Origin: Hemicordylus capensis | Lineage: Eukaryota; Chordata; Lepidosauria; Squamata; Cordylidae | Length of the DNA stretch: 64,000 bases | Reading direction: 5' to 3' | NCBI RefSeq assembly: GCF_027244095.1 | Contig: NC_069662.1 | Span: forward strand, 11,372,501 to 11,436,500 | Shown: positions 20,735 through 31,085 of the stretch, in pieces | Layout of the letters: the number at the start of each line of letters is the position of its first letter | How positions within the stretch are numbered: the first letter of the stretch is position 1 | Position numbers and translations under genes: made by a program | The notes under the pieces: model-generated | What the model was told of the DNA's origin: nothing | The model's database searches: none | Seen by the model: the letters and a program-made list of their open reading frames with translations, nothing else

Positions 20735-20995
20735 CATCCTTTAAACCATAAATAATATAGCCTTTAAAATATATCATCTATTTTGGGCTAACTTGTGAAC
20801 CACCAAACCAATTTGCACCAAACTTGGTATACAGGTTAAGATTACAGAGGACATTAAAGCATATCCCAGAAACTTTCAAGATGGCAGCTGTGTGTGTGTT
20901 CCCTCGTATCATCTTTGCAATGTGTAGACCAATTGGGACCAAGTTTAGTACAGTTGTGTTGTAGCATAGGGACATTTCAATAGAGTGTTTTATGA
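20735..20995 (-). repeat. Unclassified interspersed repeat, second copy
   Basis: 'AATTTGCACCAAACTTGGTA' and 'CCAATTGGGACCAAGTTTAG' match, inverted, the element at 8600-9060. Confidence 0.5.
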
Positions 20996-21317
20996 GGAGG
21001 TCATTCTCTCATTGTGATTCTCCACCTATACACAGTGCACCTTATTCTTTTAAACGAGGCTCTGACATCTACTGTTTTACTATACCCATTACATTTACTG
21101 TTTAACAACAAAAAGTGCATGAATTAGAAGATGGTAATTACGAATTAAAATTATAGTGTAAGTAAAGAAGGCACCTTAGTTTTTACCAGGACTTCTAGTT
21201 TTTCATGAGAGAAATTTAAAAGGGGGGCTTGGGAAAATGCTTTTTAAAGTACCTAAATGTTTCAGTTTCTGCCTCTGAAGAACACAACATTTTTAGTCCA
21301 ACCACAACACTCTAGAC

Positions 21318-21455
21318 CAGTGGTTCCCAACCTGGGGTCGCCCAGACGTTGCTGAACTACAATGCCCATCATCCCTAGCTACAATTTGTTCTGGCTGGGG
21401 GTGATGGGAGCTGTAGTTTGAACATATCTGGAGGACCCCAGCTTGGGGACCACTG
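21318..21455. mobile_element. hAT-type palindromic MITE, intact
   Basis: 138 bp with TIRs CAGTGGTTCCCAACC / inverted CAGTGGTCCCCAAGC and a self-complementary interior ('CAATGCCCATCATC' versus 'GTGATGGGAGCTGT'). The perfect 8-bp target duplication CTCTAGAC (21310-21317 and 21456-21463) fits the NTCTAGAN preference remembered for hAT elements. It lies 85 bp beyond the 3' end of receptor 3. Confidence 0.92.
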
Positions 21456-21539
21456 CTCTAGACACTTCAGTACAGCATTCACAGTGGGCACATGGTGGTT
21501 ATTGGCCAATGTACCAATCAAAGTCAAAGCTCAACCATT

Positions 21540-22475
21540 TCAGTCAAATTCCCTTCTTTGCAGCAACTTGGCCATTGCCCCATGGACATCCTTGTTCCTT
21601 AGTGTGTAAATGATAGGATTGAGCAGCGGAGTAACGATGATGTAAAAGACAGCAATTTCTTTGTCTCGATCAGGGAACACACCTGACTGGGGCCTCATAT
21701 ACATAGAAATGGCAGTACCATAGAAGATGGTGACCACCACCAGGTGGGAACCACATGTAGAGAAGGCCTTGTGTTGATTTGCAGGTGACCGCATTCGTAA
21801 GATGGAAGTCAGAATGAGTATGTAAGATGTCAGGATAACAGATAGGGGGCCAATGAAAACCACTGCAGAGTTTGCAAACATGATGGTCTCGGTCATGCGG
21901 GTATCACCACATGCCAGTTTCAGCACCATGGGTTGCTCACAGAAGAAGTGGTTGATGCGGTTGGGACCGCAGAAGGGAAGGTGAAAGGTGCAGCTCACAT
22001 TGATAGTAGCAATGAGGAAACCTATTGCCCATGAAGCTAAGGCAAGCTGCAGTTGGCGCCATCTGCCCATGACAGCATCATATAGTAAAGGTCGGCAGAT
22101 GGCCAAGTAGCGGTCATAGGCCATGACAGCCAGCAGAAGGCATTCAACAGCACCCATGGCTCCACCGATGTACATCTGGGCAGCACAGCGTGCAATGGAA
22201 ATGGCTCCATGTCCAGACAGTAGGTTCACCAGCAGCTGGGGCATGCTGGAGGAGATATAGCAAATCTCCAGGCCTGAGAGATGCATCAGAAAGAAGTACA
22301 TGGGCGTGTGGAGATGAGAGTCCATTCGCACCAGCAAGATGATCACCAAGTTCTCCACAACAGTCAAGGTGTAGATGATGAGGATGACCACGAAGAGCAG
22401 AATCTGTGTCTTTCGTTGGCTGGAGAGTCCCACAAAGATGAATTCTTTGGTGGTGGTTTGGTTCCCAGACCCCAT
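21540..22475 (-). CDS. Olfactory receptor 3, class II, intact
   Basis: 311 residues. NQT site at 5-7, TM1 about 24-48 with VVENL in place of GNL, LHTPMYFFL 55-63, Cys97 and Cys179 as the expected TM3-ECL2 disulfide with further Cys at 162, 169 and 189, MAYDRYLAIC 118-127, SY 217-218, KAFSTCGSHL 236-245, PLLNPIIYTLRNKD 283-296. It is nearest to receptor 2 (shared FVGLSSQRKTQ, EQPMVLKLACGDT and MRS...QHKAFSTCGSHL). The ATG lies 14-17 nt after TAG/CAG acceptors at 22490-22495 preceded by CTTTCTCACTT. Module c is about 2 kb upstream. Ends in a short REFD tail. Confidence 0.97.
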   Translation of the reverse strand: MGSGNQTTTKEFIFVGLSSQRKTQILLFVVILIIYTLTVVENLVIILLVRMDSHLHTPMYFFLMHLSGLEICYISSSMPQLLVNLLSGHGAISIARCAAQMYIGGAMGAVECLLLAVMAYDRYLAICRPLLYDAVMGRWRQLQLALASWAIGFLIATINVSCTFHLPFCGPNRINHFFCEQPMVLKLACGDTRMTETIMFANSAVVFIGPLSVILTSYILILTSILRMRSPANQHKAFSTCGSHLVVVTIFYGTAISMYMRPQSGVFPDRDKEIAVFYIIVTPLLNPIIYTLRNKDVHGAMAKLLQRREFD

Positions 22476-22794
22476 CCTGACCTCTTGCCTGCTAAAGTGA
22501 GAAAGTTATTTACTCTGAGAACTTGTCACCCTTAGAATAACGCAGATAACTCCCTGTAAAGGAGCAACTCTAAAACCAGTCCAGCAATCTCAGTCTCAGA
22601 ACCTGAATTTGAACTGTAGTGAAATTCCACAGTGTCCCTCCCTTATCTAAATATGTCACTTAAATGGTCTACATTCTGAGGGGGCACCTCATTTCTTACA
22701 GGGTTCAATTGTGTTGGAAGTAATGATTTGATGGTTATCAATGTGACTGCTTGTCTGAACTAATTTGATTTGCTTGGGTTTGTCATCTGTCCAG
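22476..22794. promoter_or_regulatory. Upstream region of receptor 3
   Basis: Holds the splice acceptor and intron-like sequence; parts resemble 13080-13300 upstream of receptor 2, in keeping with duplication of both genes with their flanks. Confidence 0.5.
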
Positions 22795-22862
22795 AGGTTC
22801 CAGCTTGAACTTGGGACCTTCTGGATGTAGAGCAGATGCTGTGCCCCTGAGCTACGGGCCCA
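22795..22862 (-). repeat. tRNA-like SINE head
   Basis: Minus strand: 'GGGCCCGTAGCTCAGGGGCA' start and a box-B-like CCCAAGTTCAAGC end. It lacks the SINE body and is too degenerate for a functional tRNA. Confidence 0.65.
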
Positions 22863-22959
22863 TTTCAGCAACTGGCTTCTTCGACTGTTCATTTTATTTT
22901 ACTTTATTAAATTTTATCAAATGTTATCATATTTTTCATTAATTTACCATATTTATTCT

Positions 22960-23115
22960 GTTTTGAGGAGGGGGAAGTCACCATGTGGGAGCTGGGAGCT
23001 GAGTGGGCCAACTCACATTCTGTACCCGGGATTTTATCAAGGGTGGAGGAAAAGCTGTCTGACCAGCTCCCACACAATTACCCTCCCCTCCTCCTACCTT
23101 GATCTTTGTGAAACA
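22960..23115. mobile_element. Foldback element, 'GGGAGCTGG' family
   Basis: Left arm GAGGAGGGGGAAGTCACCAT plus GTGGGAGCTGG pairs imperfectly with the right arm CCAGCTCCCACACAATTACC plus CTCCCCTCCTC around about 67 bases. Related copies lie at 32429-32794, 51275-51542 and 59428-59510. Confidence 0.65.
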
Positions 23116-23772
23116 CAGCCGCTGATCGGGAGTTCTCCTACTCTGGCTCCTTTTACCCTGATTATAGTGTTACAGAGTTACCGCTTGGAAGACATCTTCT
23201 GAACAAAAAATTAATATACTTTGTATTTCTCAAAAAAAAAAAAATTAATGCCACATTAGGTCACCAAGAGACCATGTGCGGATAATTGTAATGTGCAAAA
23301 ATTAATATAAAGGACAACAAATAAAATTAAGTATTCAATTAAATAAACAAAACCTCTAACAATGCAGCACCAGTTGAGTGCATTATAAATCAGAGATTAA
23401 TTGGCAAATAGACCTTTAAGGAGCTAATCATGCCAGAAATATTTGCAAGTGATAATTCTGCAGGCAAGCTTTTACAACAATTGCAGCAATAGAACAATTT
23501 CTTCCTACAACTTACCACCTAATGATGGGTTTCACAAAGACAGGAGATGAGGAGCAGAGGCGAGAAGAAAACCCTCAAGCGTTGCATGAATTCATTAAAC
23601 GTTGCTAGGTTGTTAACCACTGGGATACGCTGCCAGTATCAAGAGAGGTTAAGAACAGAAAGCTAAGGGGAAAGGGGGATCAGTTTATAGATACTTCAGA
23701 AAAGCTCTTTTTTTAAAAATGAAGAAAGAAGGAAAGAGTCAGTACTGCACAACTTGCTAAGAAATCCTTCTT
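23116..23772. other. Intergenic, duplicated flank of receptor 3
   Basis: 23280-23720 resembles 14150-14640 (shared 'CAACCAGTTGAGTG'-like, 'CTAATCATGCC' and 'AAGAGAGGTTAAGAA' blocks), the matching flank of receptor 2. No gene. Confidence 0.55.
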
Positions 23773-24062
23773 ACATAGGAAGCTGCCTTATACTGGATCA
23801 CTCCATCCAGCTCAGTATTATCTACAATAACTGGCAGAAGCTCTCTAAGGTTTCAGGGAAGGAGTGTTCCCTTGTTGTACTTGGAGATGCTGCTGTTGGG
23901 TGAGCCTGAGATCTTCTGCATGCAAAGCTGATCCTCTTCCACTGAGCTACAGCCCCATCCTCTATAGAGAATATTGTACAGCGCTCACATGTAGTCACTC
24001 ACCCAAATGTAAGTCAAGGCAGACCCTGCTTAGCAAATGGGACAATTCGCTTTTGCCACAAG
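23773..24062 (-). repeat. SINE with both tRNA-like and 5S-like heads
   Basis: Minus strand, in order: 5S-like block (GCTAAGCAGGGTCTGCC, 'GGGTGAGTGACTACATG'), tRNA-like block (GGGGCTGTAGCTCAGTGG, GCATGCAGAAG), common body (CCTTAGAGAGCTTCTGCC), and a tail ending TTCCTATG. The best copy showing the head order 5S then tRNA. Confidence 0.8.
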
Positions 24063-24424
24063 AAGAACTCTCCTCAGTTCCTTTGCAATAGCAACTGAAA
24101 TTAGAACGCTCAGGGAGAGAGATGGCCACAAATGTTAAGGACTCAAATGAGATCTGAAGAAGGTACTATGGTGCTGAAAATATCAGTTGGATCAAGCAAA
24201 TGAGCTCTTCCCTCCATAATCTGAATATCAGAATTCATGCTACTCCCACATGTTACAAAAGTAGGGGTTTTTTTTTAATGCAACCACCTTACGTTAATGT
24301 GAAGAGTACCTACATAAGTCACAGTTCATGTTCACATGGAAGAGCTTTGGAAAAAGAAATTGCGCACTGTTGCACATAGCAGCTGCTGATGGAGAATTCC
24401 ATGTGTTGCTTTGATAACGCTGGT

Positions 24425-25000
24425 TCTGACTGGATCTCAATGATCTGATGCCTTCCTCCAGTACAAGAGCAGAAGGCACCTAGAATTCCCTAGCTGCAAA
24501 GTGAGGTGGTCCAAAGATCCCTTTGACATTAATTATGAAGATCCTTTAGCGATAATTAGGTCCTCCATGCCTCCCTTTATTCACACACACCAAGACATGA
24601 ACGCATAGAAGGGTCTCAATATAGGAAGATGCTGAAAGGCATCATCTCATACTGAGATGCTGCAATGGTAAACCTCTCCTGTATTCTATCAAAGAAAGCC
24701 ACAGGGCTCTATGGTCACCTGGAGTTGACACCGACTCGACAGCATTACTTTACCTATATATACTGCTTGTTTAGCTTAGTGGTGCTGTCAATCAGAGTCT
24801 CCATTCAGTTCATAGCCCTCAGCTTTTCCTAGGAGGTCCCTGGCTCTTGGAGCGTGGGAGGATCTCTTTGAGTAGTCATTTTAACCTAGCACAGTCTCTT
24901 TTGACTGATAGCAACTCCCCAGGGTATCAGACAGACCTCCTTGCATACGTGGTTAACCTGAGATGCTTTAACTTATAAAGGCTCGGTACAAGGCAGATGT
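24425..25000 (-). promoter_or_regulatory. Intergenic OR module, copy c (receptor 3)
   Basis: Shares with copy b 'GAGCAGAAGGCACCTAGAAT', 'CATTAATTATGAAGATCC' (24524-24541, homeodomain-like core), 'CCTGGCTCTTGGA', 'TCTTTTGACTGATAGC', 'GTTAACCTGAGATGCTTTAA'. About 2 kb upstream of receptor 3. A short SINE-like insertion with 'GGAAGATGCTGAAAGGCATC' sits at about 24625-24750. Confidence 0.7.
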
Positions 25001-25094
25001 TCTTATGTTCCTAGTGAGCATGATTTGTCCCCTTTGCAAAGCAGGGTCTGGTTTGCATTTGGGTGAGGGACTACATGCAAGTGCTGTAAGATAT

Positions 25095-25463
25095 TGAGGC
25101 TCTTCTCATGATCGGTGAGAAGAGCCTGGATGGGGTTTGCAGGGAGAGTGGGCTAAGCCCGCTCTCCCTGCAGACGAGCAGTCAGTCGGCTCCGGGCTGC
25201 CAAACCAGCTGCCCACACGACTGGCGGCTCTGTTACGGAGCAGGTGGAGGCTGGGAAGATAGGGGGCTGCATGGCCCCCGGAAGCTCCAGCATGCCCTGC
25301 GCAAGCACACAGCACATGCTGGAGAGACCCCCAAGCCAGGAGGCTGCTTTTCAGCCTCCTGGTTGGGGGTTTACTCATAAGTTACCATGGTGGTTCTCAC
25401 GAGCATACAAAATCGGGCTTGGCTCCCTTAACCCAATTTTGTATGACTGTGAGAATAGCCTCA
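25095..25463. mobile_element. TIR element with terminal hairpins, copy F1
   Basis: Ends TGAGGCTCTTCTCA and, inverted, TGAGGCTATTCTCA. The left end folds into a perfect 11-bp hairpin (GGCTCTTCTCA, 7-base loop, TGAGAAGAGCC at 25098-25126). The right end folds through CATACAAAATCGGG / CCCAATTTTGTATG. The GC-rich interior matches 49399-49872. No transposase; class not determined. Confidence 0.75.
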
Positions 25464-25650
25464 TTCCCTTTAGTGGTAGAGCATCTGCTTGCATGCAGAA
25501 GGTTCCAGGTTCATTCCCTGGCAGCATCTCCAGGTAGGGTTGGGATAGACTTCTGCCTGAAACCTTGGAGAGCCACTGCCAGTCAGTGCAGACAATACCG
25601 AACTAAGTGGGCCAATGATCTAACTTGCTATAAGGCAGCTTGCTATGTAG
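25464..25650 (+). repeat. tRNA-headed SINE
   Basis: Starts in TAGTGGTAGAGCATCTGC (box A), has GCATGCAGAAGG (anticodon region, TGC) and GGTTCATTCC (box B), then the body CTGCCTGAAACCTTGGAGAG and tail GGCAGCTTGCTATG. It abuts the end of F1. Confidence 0.85.
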
Positions 25651-25989
25651 AGTTAATCAGAGGCCCCCTTTGGACACAACGGCAAATCGCCGGTCCAATG
25701 GAATTTGCCTCCATCCCCCGCGTGAATACCCAGGTGATCACAATCTGGAGTCTGGGAGCTAGCAAAGGGGGTGGGACTGGCAGCATGGTCTTCTTCCAAC
25801 CCTGGAAGTACTGCCCACGCCAGCCAATGGGCTGGCAGCCCACGGGAGGAGCTTCTTCCCTTACCTCTGGTTTGGGGTGAAATCCAAATCCGGATGTGAC
25901 AGAGGCGGGAACGGACCCTCAGTTGGGAGAGTGGAACTATATTTTATTTTATTTATAAAATAAGGGATGATATTTCGAGCACATCTTTC
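25651..25989. other. Intergenic, GC-richer, nothing recognised
   Basis: A 153-codon plus-strand frame runs through here from 25419, but its first part is the SINE and the rest has no recognisable domain. Confidence 0.4.
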
Positions 25990-27389
25990 AGACGGCCCTT
26001 AGCGATGGAGATAAGCTCACCAGAGTGAAATGGAATACCTGACTAGATGGTCAATTTAAGGCGCTGTTGCTCTCAGATAATTTATTACAGTGTCGGGCTA
26101 CTTTGTTAACTGAGCACTCCAGTGATAGGGTACTTGGTCAGTTCCAGACTCCCAGCCAATTAATTCAGCCATCCCTTGCCCAATATGCTAGGAATAGATC
26201 TAATGGATGCAGAGATTGCACCAGTCGACGGTTTGAACAAGATTGGCTTAATGCAGAGAAGGACTTATTTGTCAACTTCAAATGTTATAGGGCCAATGAG
26301 AGCAGCATTATGGTGGAACATATCCTGGACCAGAAAAAACAATACAAAGCATTAATAAAAGGGAAAAAGAGAGCAGCACTTAGGGAAACCCGGGAGTGAC
26401 TATGGGTCGCCTCTAGGACTAATGACACTACCACCTTTTGGTGTATTGTATCTGCCCATCCCTCTGGCAGGGGACCTGGGTTGGGCTGTCATATTCCTGC
26501 AGAGGTGTGAGTAACCCAATTTTGGGCTCTGTGTGGGACGTCACTCCCTGATGAAATGCCCTTACTGCCTCATCTGGAATTCTTACCAGTTTGGCCTTCA
26601 GTCTCCATCAAGGAGGTCACTAGTCTAGTAACCCAACTTAAATCAGGTAAGGCCCCAGGGTTGGACCAGGTATCCTCTGAACTGTTAGAATCAAATATTG
26701 AATGGTGGACCCCTGTAATTGCAAGACTCTTTACTTATATTGACCAAACCACCAGTATCCCAGAGGAATGGGGTACAGCTGTCATTGTTCCTATCTACAA
26801 GAAAGGCCAGCATTCTGACCCCTCTAATTACCATCCAATCAGTCTGCTGAGTATCATTAGTAAATTACATTCTGGACACTTATATCTTAAACTCACAGAC
26901 TGGTTGGAGCAGGAGATCATATTAAGGGAAGAGCAGGTGGGGCTTAGGCCCAGTCGGTCGACTCTTGATCAGGCTCTGGTACTACAGCACCTGGTTGAAA
27001 AGTACTCACCATTGTATGCAGCCTTTATTGACTTTAAGACAGCGCTTGACTCCATCTCTAGGGAATGTTTGTGGAGTAAACTTGCCAGTTCCTCCATTGA
27101 TTGTCAGCTGTTTCTTCTTATTTAGATGTTGTATGAGAATACCTCACTGATCATGAGATGCAATGCCAAAGGACATTTGACCCAGTCTGTTCCCACACTG
27201 TGGGGAGTAGAACATCTGTTGGCATGCGAAGAGATTTACATATGCTTGTTCAAGATTGTGAAGAAGAGCATTTATCCATGAATGCCCAGAAATCTAAGAT
27301 TGTGGTTTTTGCTAAAAACAAACAAACAAAAAAACCACCCCAAAAACCAAAGAAACATGTCTGCAGGATTAGTGGGGAGGTAATTGAAG

Positions 27390-28201
27390 AAGTAAGGATG
27401 AAAAACCCCAATTTCAAGTATACGTTGATGGGATCCTGGTGACTGACCAGGAGAGGGATCTTGGGGTCATGGTGGACAGCTCATTGAAAGTGTCAACTCA
27501 ATGTACAGCAGCTGTGAATATGGCTAATTCCATGCTAGGGATCATTAGGAAGGGGACTGAAAATAAAACTGCTAATCTTATAATGCCCTTATACAAAACT
27601 ATGGTGTGGCCACACCTGGAGTACTGTGTACAATTCTGGTCACCACATTAAAAAAGGACATTGTAGAACTGGAAAAGGTGCAGAAGAGGGCAACCAAGAT
27701 GATCAGGGGCCTAGAGCACCTTTCTTATGAGGCTAGGCTACAACAACTGGGGCTATTTACTGCAGGGAGACATGATAGAGGTCTATAAAATCATGCATGG
27801 TGTGGAGAAAGTGGATAGAGAGAGATTCTTCTCCCTCTCACATAACACTAGAACCAGGAGTCATCCCATGAAATTGATTGCCAAGAAATTTAGTACCAAC
27901 AAACAGAGCTACTTTTTCACACAACGCATAATCAACTTGTCGAATTCTCTGCTACAGAATGTGTTGACAGCTTTAAAAGGAGTTTGGATAACTTCATGGA
28001 GGATTGGCTACTAGTTGAAGGGCTATATAGGCCACCTTCAGCCTCAAAGGCAGGATTCCACTGAGTACCAGTTGCAGGGGAGTAACAGCAGGAGAGAGGG
28101 CATGCGCTCAACTCCTGCCTGTAGGCTTCCAGCAGCATTCGGTGGACTTCTGTGTGAAACAGCATGCTGGACTAGATGGGCCTTGGCTGTTCTTATGTTC
28201 T
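27390..28201 (+). mobile_element. CR1 LINE 3' fragment nested in a LINE
   Basis: Encodes, with breaks, the CR1 RT C-terminal region: [53 protein letters not shown], 'FSLSHNTRTRSHP'. The 3' UTR ends CTTGGCTGTTCTTATGTTCT. It separates two parts of the host LINE's coding region. Confidence 0.88.
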
Positions 28202-28254
28202 ATAAATACCTGGGAATGCTCTTTAGTGAAAATGGCTCCTGGAGGGCCCACTGT

Positions 28255-28554
28255 GAACATAGGAACATAGGAACATAAGAAGCTGCCATATACTGAGTCA
28301 GACCATTGGTCTATCTTGCTCAGTATTGTCTTCACAGACTGGCAACGGCTTCTCCAAGGTTGCTGGATGGAATCTCTCTCAGCCCTATCTTGGAGAAGCC
28401 AGGGAGGGAACTTGAAACCTTCTGGCTTCATCCCCTGAGAGGAATATCTTACAGTGCTCAGACATCAAGTCTCCCATTCATATGCAACCAAGGCAGACCC
28501 TGCTTAGCTATGGGGACAAGTCATGCTTGCTACCACAAGACCAGTTCTCCTCTC
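28255..28554 (-). repeat. Chimeric 5S/tRNA-headed SINE, nested in a LINE
   Basis: Full-length minus-strand copy: 5S-like head (TAGCTAAGCAGGGTCTGCC, 'ATGGGAGACTTGATG'), reduced tRNA-like part, body, and a tail of three TATGTTCC units. It interrupts the LINE at 25990-29583 directly after 'ENGSWRAHCE'. Confidence 0.9.
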
Positions 28555-29583
28555 TAATTGCATGCTGCAATTAATGTAATTAATGAACATTAAAAGTGTT
28601 CCTGCTGTTTTAAAGTTTTTCTTTCATAGAGATGGCCACTGTATACCAGCTGCAATAAAGGTTTATGAGGCCAACGTGCTTTCACAATTGCTTTATGGGG
28701 CTGCTATTTGTGTCCTGCATACATTGAAGCAAATAGGGATGGTCCAATCAAAGATTTTGTGTGCTCTATAGATGTGTGCCCAATGTCATTCTACGCCTAG
28801 AAGCCAGTCCAACAAGAGCGGAGGCCAAGGTTTGGATGTATATATTTAACTTCTGAATTAAAATCATTTTCTCCCTGCAAAGGACTAGGCCCCCCTCATT
28901 TTGGAAGATGGCTTCCAATCTTGTTGGTGTAAATGACTCTGTGATATGCTGGGCAAGTATGGATTCTCTCCTCAGTTTTTAATGCCTCTGGTTCCTGATG
29001 CTGTTAAAGGGCTTATAAAACAATGCATAGCAGACATTGAAAAGCAGAGCAATTGGGCATGAATTTGTGCAAGAAACTTCCTTGGTAGTTTTACAAACTA
29101 TCCTAAACCAGCCCACTATTCAATGAATTTAACTACTCTGCCCCAGAGAAGGGCCTTCTCCCTTGTGCATTTTAATGCACTGCCATTGGCTGTATTGGAG
29201 GGTAGGTATCACAAAATCCCTATCACTAACCAGATCTGTCCTTGTGGCCAAGGTGTTGAGACTGTGACGCATGTCCTTTTATATTGCTCATTTTATAGGG
29301 ATATTCGTATCTCTCTTATCTCTTGCCTCTTATTAAATATCCCTGCTAGAACGGATGATGGATATGCATCCTTTTTACTAGCTGAACGTTGTGCACCCAT
29401 AATTCTCTGTGTGGTCAAATTCTGTGTGGCTGCATGTAAGATTAGGTCTGAGCTGATATGAGTTATCGGTATTATGAAGACTCTGAAAATATATTTTGTA
29501 TTATTTGTATTATCTTTATTGTGATTTGTACTGTTTTTCTTTTGCATTCTTGGGTTAATGGCCGTAATAAAGTATATCTAACT

Positions 29584-30745
29584 AGACTTGGGATGAACAA
29601 GAATATGTGAACATAAGAATAAGTCCCAAAATATTATCTGAGGACTCTCAGGGGGAGAATATCAAACAGGAGATACTGAGTATTTTCTGCTGAGTTTCAA
29701 AGCATTCTTCAAATATTCATCAAATAATTCTCACACGGTCATTTCAAGAAATGGTGTTTTTTTGGAATAAGCCTCAAACAGGCTTGTTTCAAGTTCCTAA
29801 GGAAAAAGGAAAATAGAAAACATAGCAGATGGTCTTGGACTATACTGATCTATACATTTGGATCAATTAAGGTAGAGAGCCTTGATTTAGCCTTTATAAT
29901 TTATAAATCTTTATTTGGATACTACCAAAGCATAGCCTCCAAACAATTTGAGAGACCTTATAATATCTCTCTGTCCCCCACCCATACCAAACAGAAACTC
30001 TTAAGGACCACTTTTATTTTGCTAAAAACAGGGATTATTTGGAATTGTCCTGAGTGTAGGTGTCTAGACTCAGGAAGTCCAGAATTTTCTTCTCTGTTCT
30101 TCCCAAAATGTTATTTTGTTAGTTAGAGTCTATTAGCCACTTATGCAGATTTTTTTCTAAAGTCTCTGTTGACACCCCCCACCCCACCCCAGCAAAGTAT
30201 GCTCTCTAATTATTCTGGAGCTCTGAAGGCTTTGTTAAAGTCTATTGGTAGATATTCAAATTTGAATTATTCCTTTGTGAAAAAATTCAAGAGGCAACAA
30301 TTTGGGAATTTGGATAATAATTCTTTGACATATTCTCACCCCCTCTAAGTGAAGAATACTTGAATAAGCTTGGACTGGAGAATATACAAGTCTATGCTGT
30401 AACCCACACCCAACAAGAAGTTTGAAGATAACCGATAGGCCATCAGTTTCTCTACCAGGGCTCTTTTCCATCCAGATTAAAAAATGTCCACCAAACTTAA
30501 TGGGACTACACGTACTAGAAAAAAATATTTAGCCAATAGTTAAAGATTAAGTTCTATGCCCTGAACTCCACCCTCTGAAGCCCTGCCTCCAACTGGAGAG
30601 CCACATTTGGTACACACCTGAAATATTGCTCACATAAATTTAGATTTAACAGTTTTTGGGAAAGGGGGCAGGGCTGGTGGTTCAACATACAGACCAACTA
30701 AGCAGGACCTCAAAGCTTAAGCTTTTGTACTCAACATTTTTGAAC
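29584..30745. other. Intergenic, nothing recognised
   Basis: About 1.1 kb of AT-rich unique-looking sequence; the only frames are 71 codons or fewer without domains. Confidence 0.45.
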
Positions 30746-30819
30746 TCAACATTTCAGCACCTTGGCCAGTGCCCAATGGACATCTTTGTTCAGCAGAGTG
30801 TAAATGATAGGGTTGAGCT
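30746..30819 (-). pseudogene. Olfactory receptor 3'-end fragment fused to CR1
   Basis: Minus strand reads LNPIIYTLLNKDVHWALAKVLKC then a stop, the exact C-terminus of this receptor clade (Arg to Leu in LRNKD). Everything upstream is missing: the sequence changes at GGGTTGAGCT into CR1. The 3' flank resembles the flanks of receptors 1 and 7. Confidence 0.9.
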
Positions 30820-31085
30820 CCCTCTTTCATAACACTAAAACCAGGGGTCATCCCACACAACCGATTGCCAGGAAATTAAGGGCCAACAAAGAGAAGTACT
30901 TTTTCACACAATGCATCATTAACCTATGGAATTCTTTGCCATGGGATATGGTGACAGCCTACTGCATAGATGGCTTTACAAGGGGCTTTAACAAATGCAT
31001 GGCGGACAGGACTCTCAAAAGCTATTTGTTTGAGGGGTATAGGCCACCTCCAGCCTCAGACGCAAGATTCATCTAAATACCAGTT
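30818..31085 (+). repeat. CR1 LINE fragment
   Basis: Begins CTCCCTCTTTCATAACACTA and encodes SLFHNTKTRGHPTQPIARKL and 'FFTQCIINLWNSLPWD', matching 27835-27960 of the other CR1 copy. Truncated at both ends. Confidence 0.85.

Larger units (their letters stand above)
25990..29583 (+). mobile_element. I/Vingi-like LINE, degraded, with nested insertions
   Basis: Reverse-transcriptase remnants: 26556-27125 encodes KSGKAPGLDQVSSELL, IVPIYKKG, 'YHPISLLSIISKL' and a damaged 'AAFIDFKTALDSI'; 27158-27390 continues 'MNAQKSKIVVFAK'. After a CR1 insertion (27390-28201) the same frame content resumes at 28202 (YLGMLFSENGSW), is broken again by a SINE (28255-28554), and ends with a C-terminal zinc-knuckle region (29123-29461, CPCGQG...THVLLYC). 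The 3' end is AATGGCCGTAATAAAGT. Upstream frame 26067-26399 fits the region before the RT. Multiple stops and shifts; inactive. Clade assignment tentative. Confidence 0.8.

Noticed and set aside
22795-22862. Possible tRNA gene
   Set aside because: Lacks a complete cloverleaf and matches the head of a repeated SINE family.
25419-25880. 153-codon plus-strand frame
   Set aside because: Its first 75 codons are SINE sequence; the remainder has no domain.
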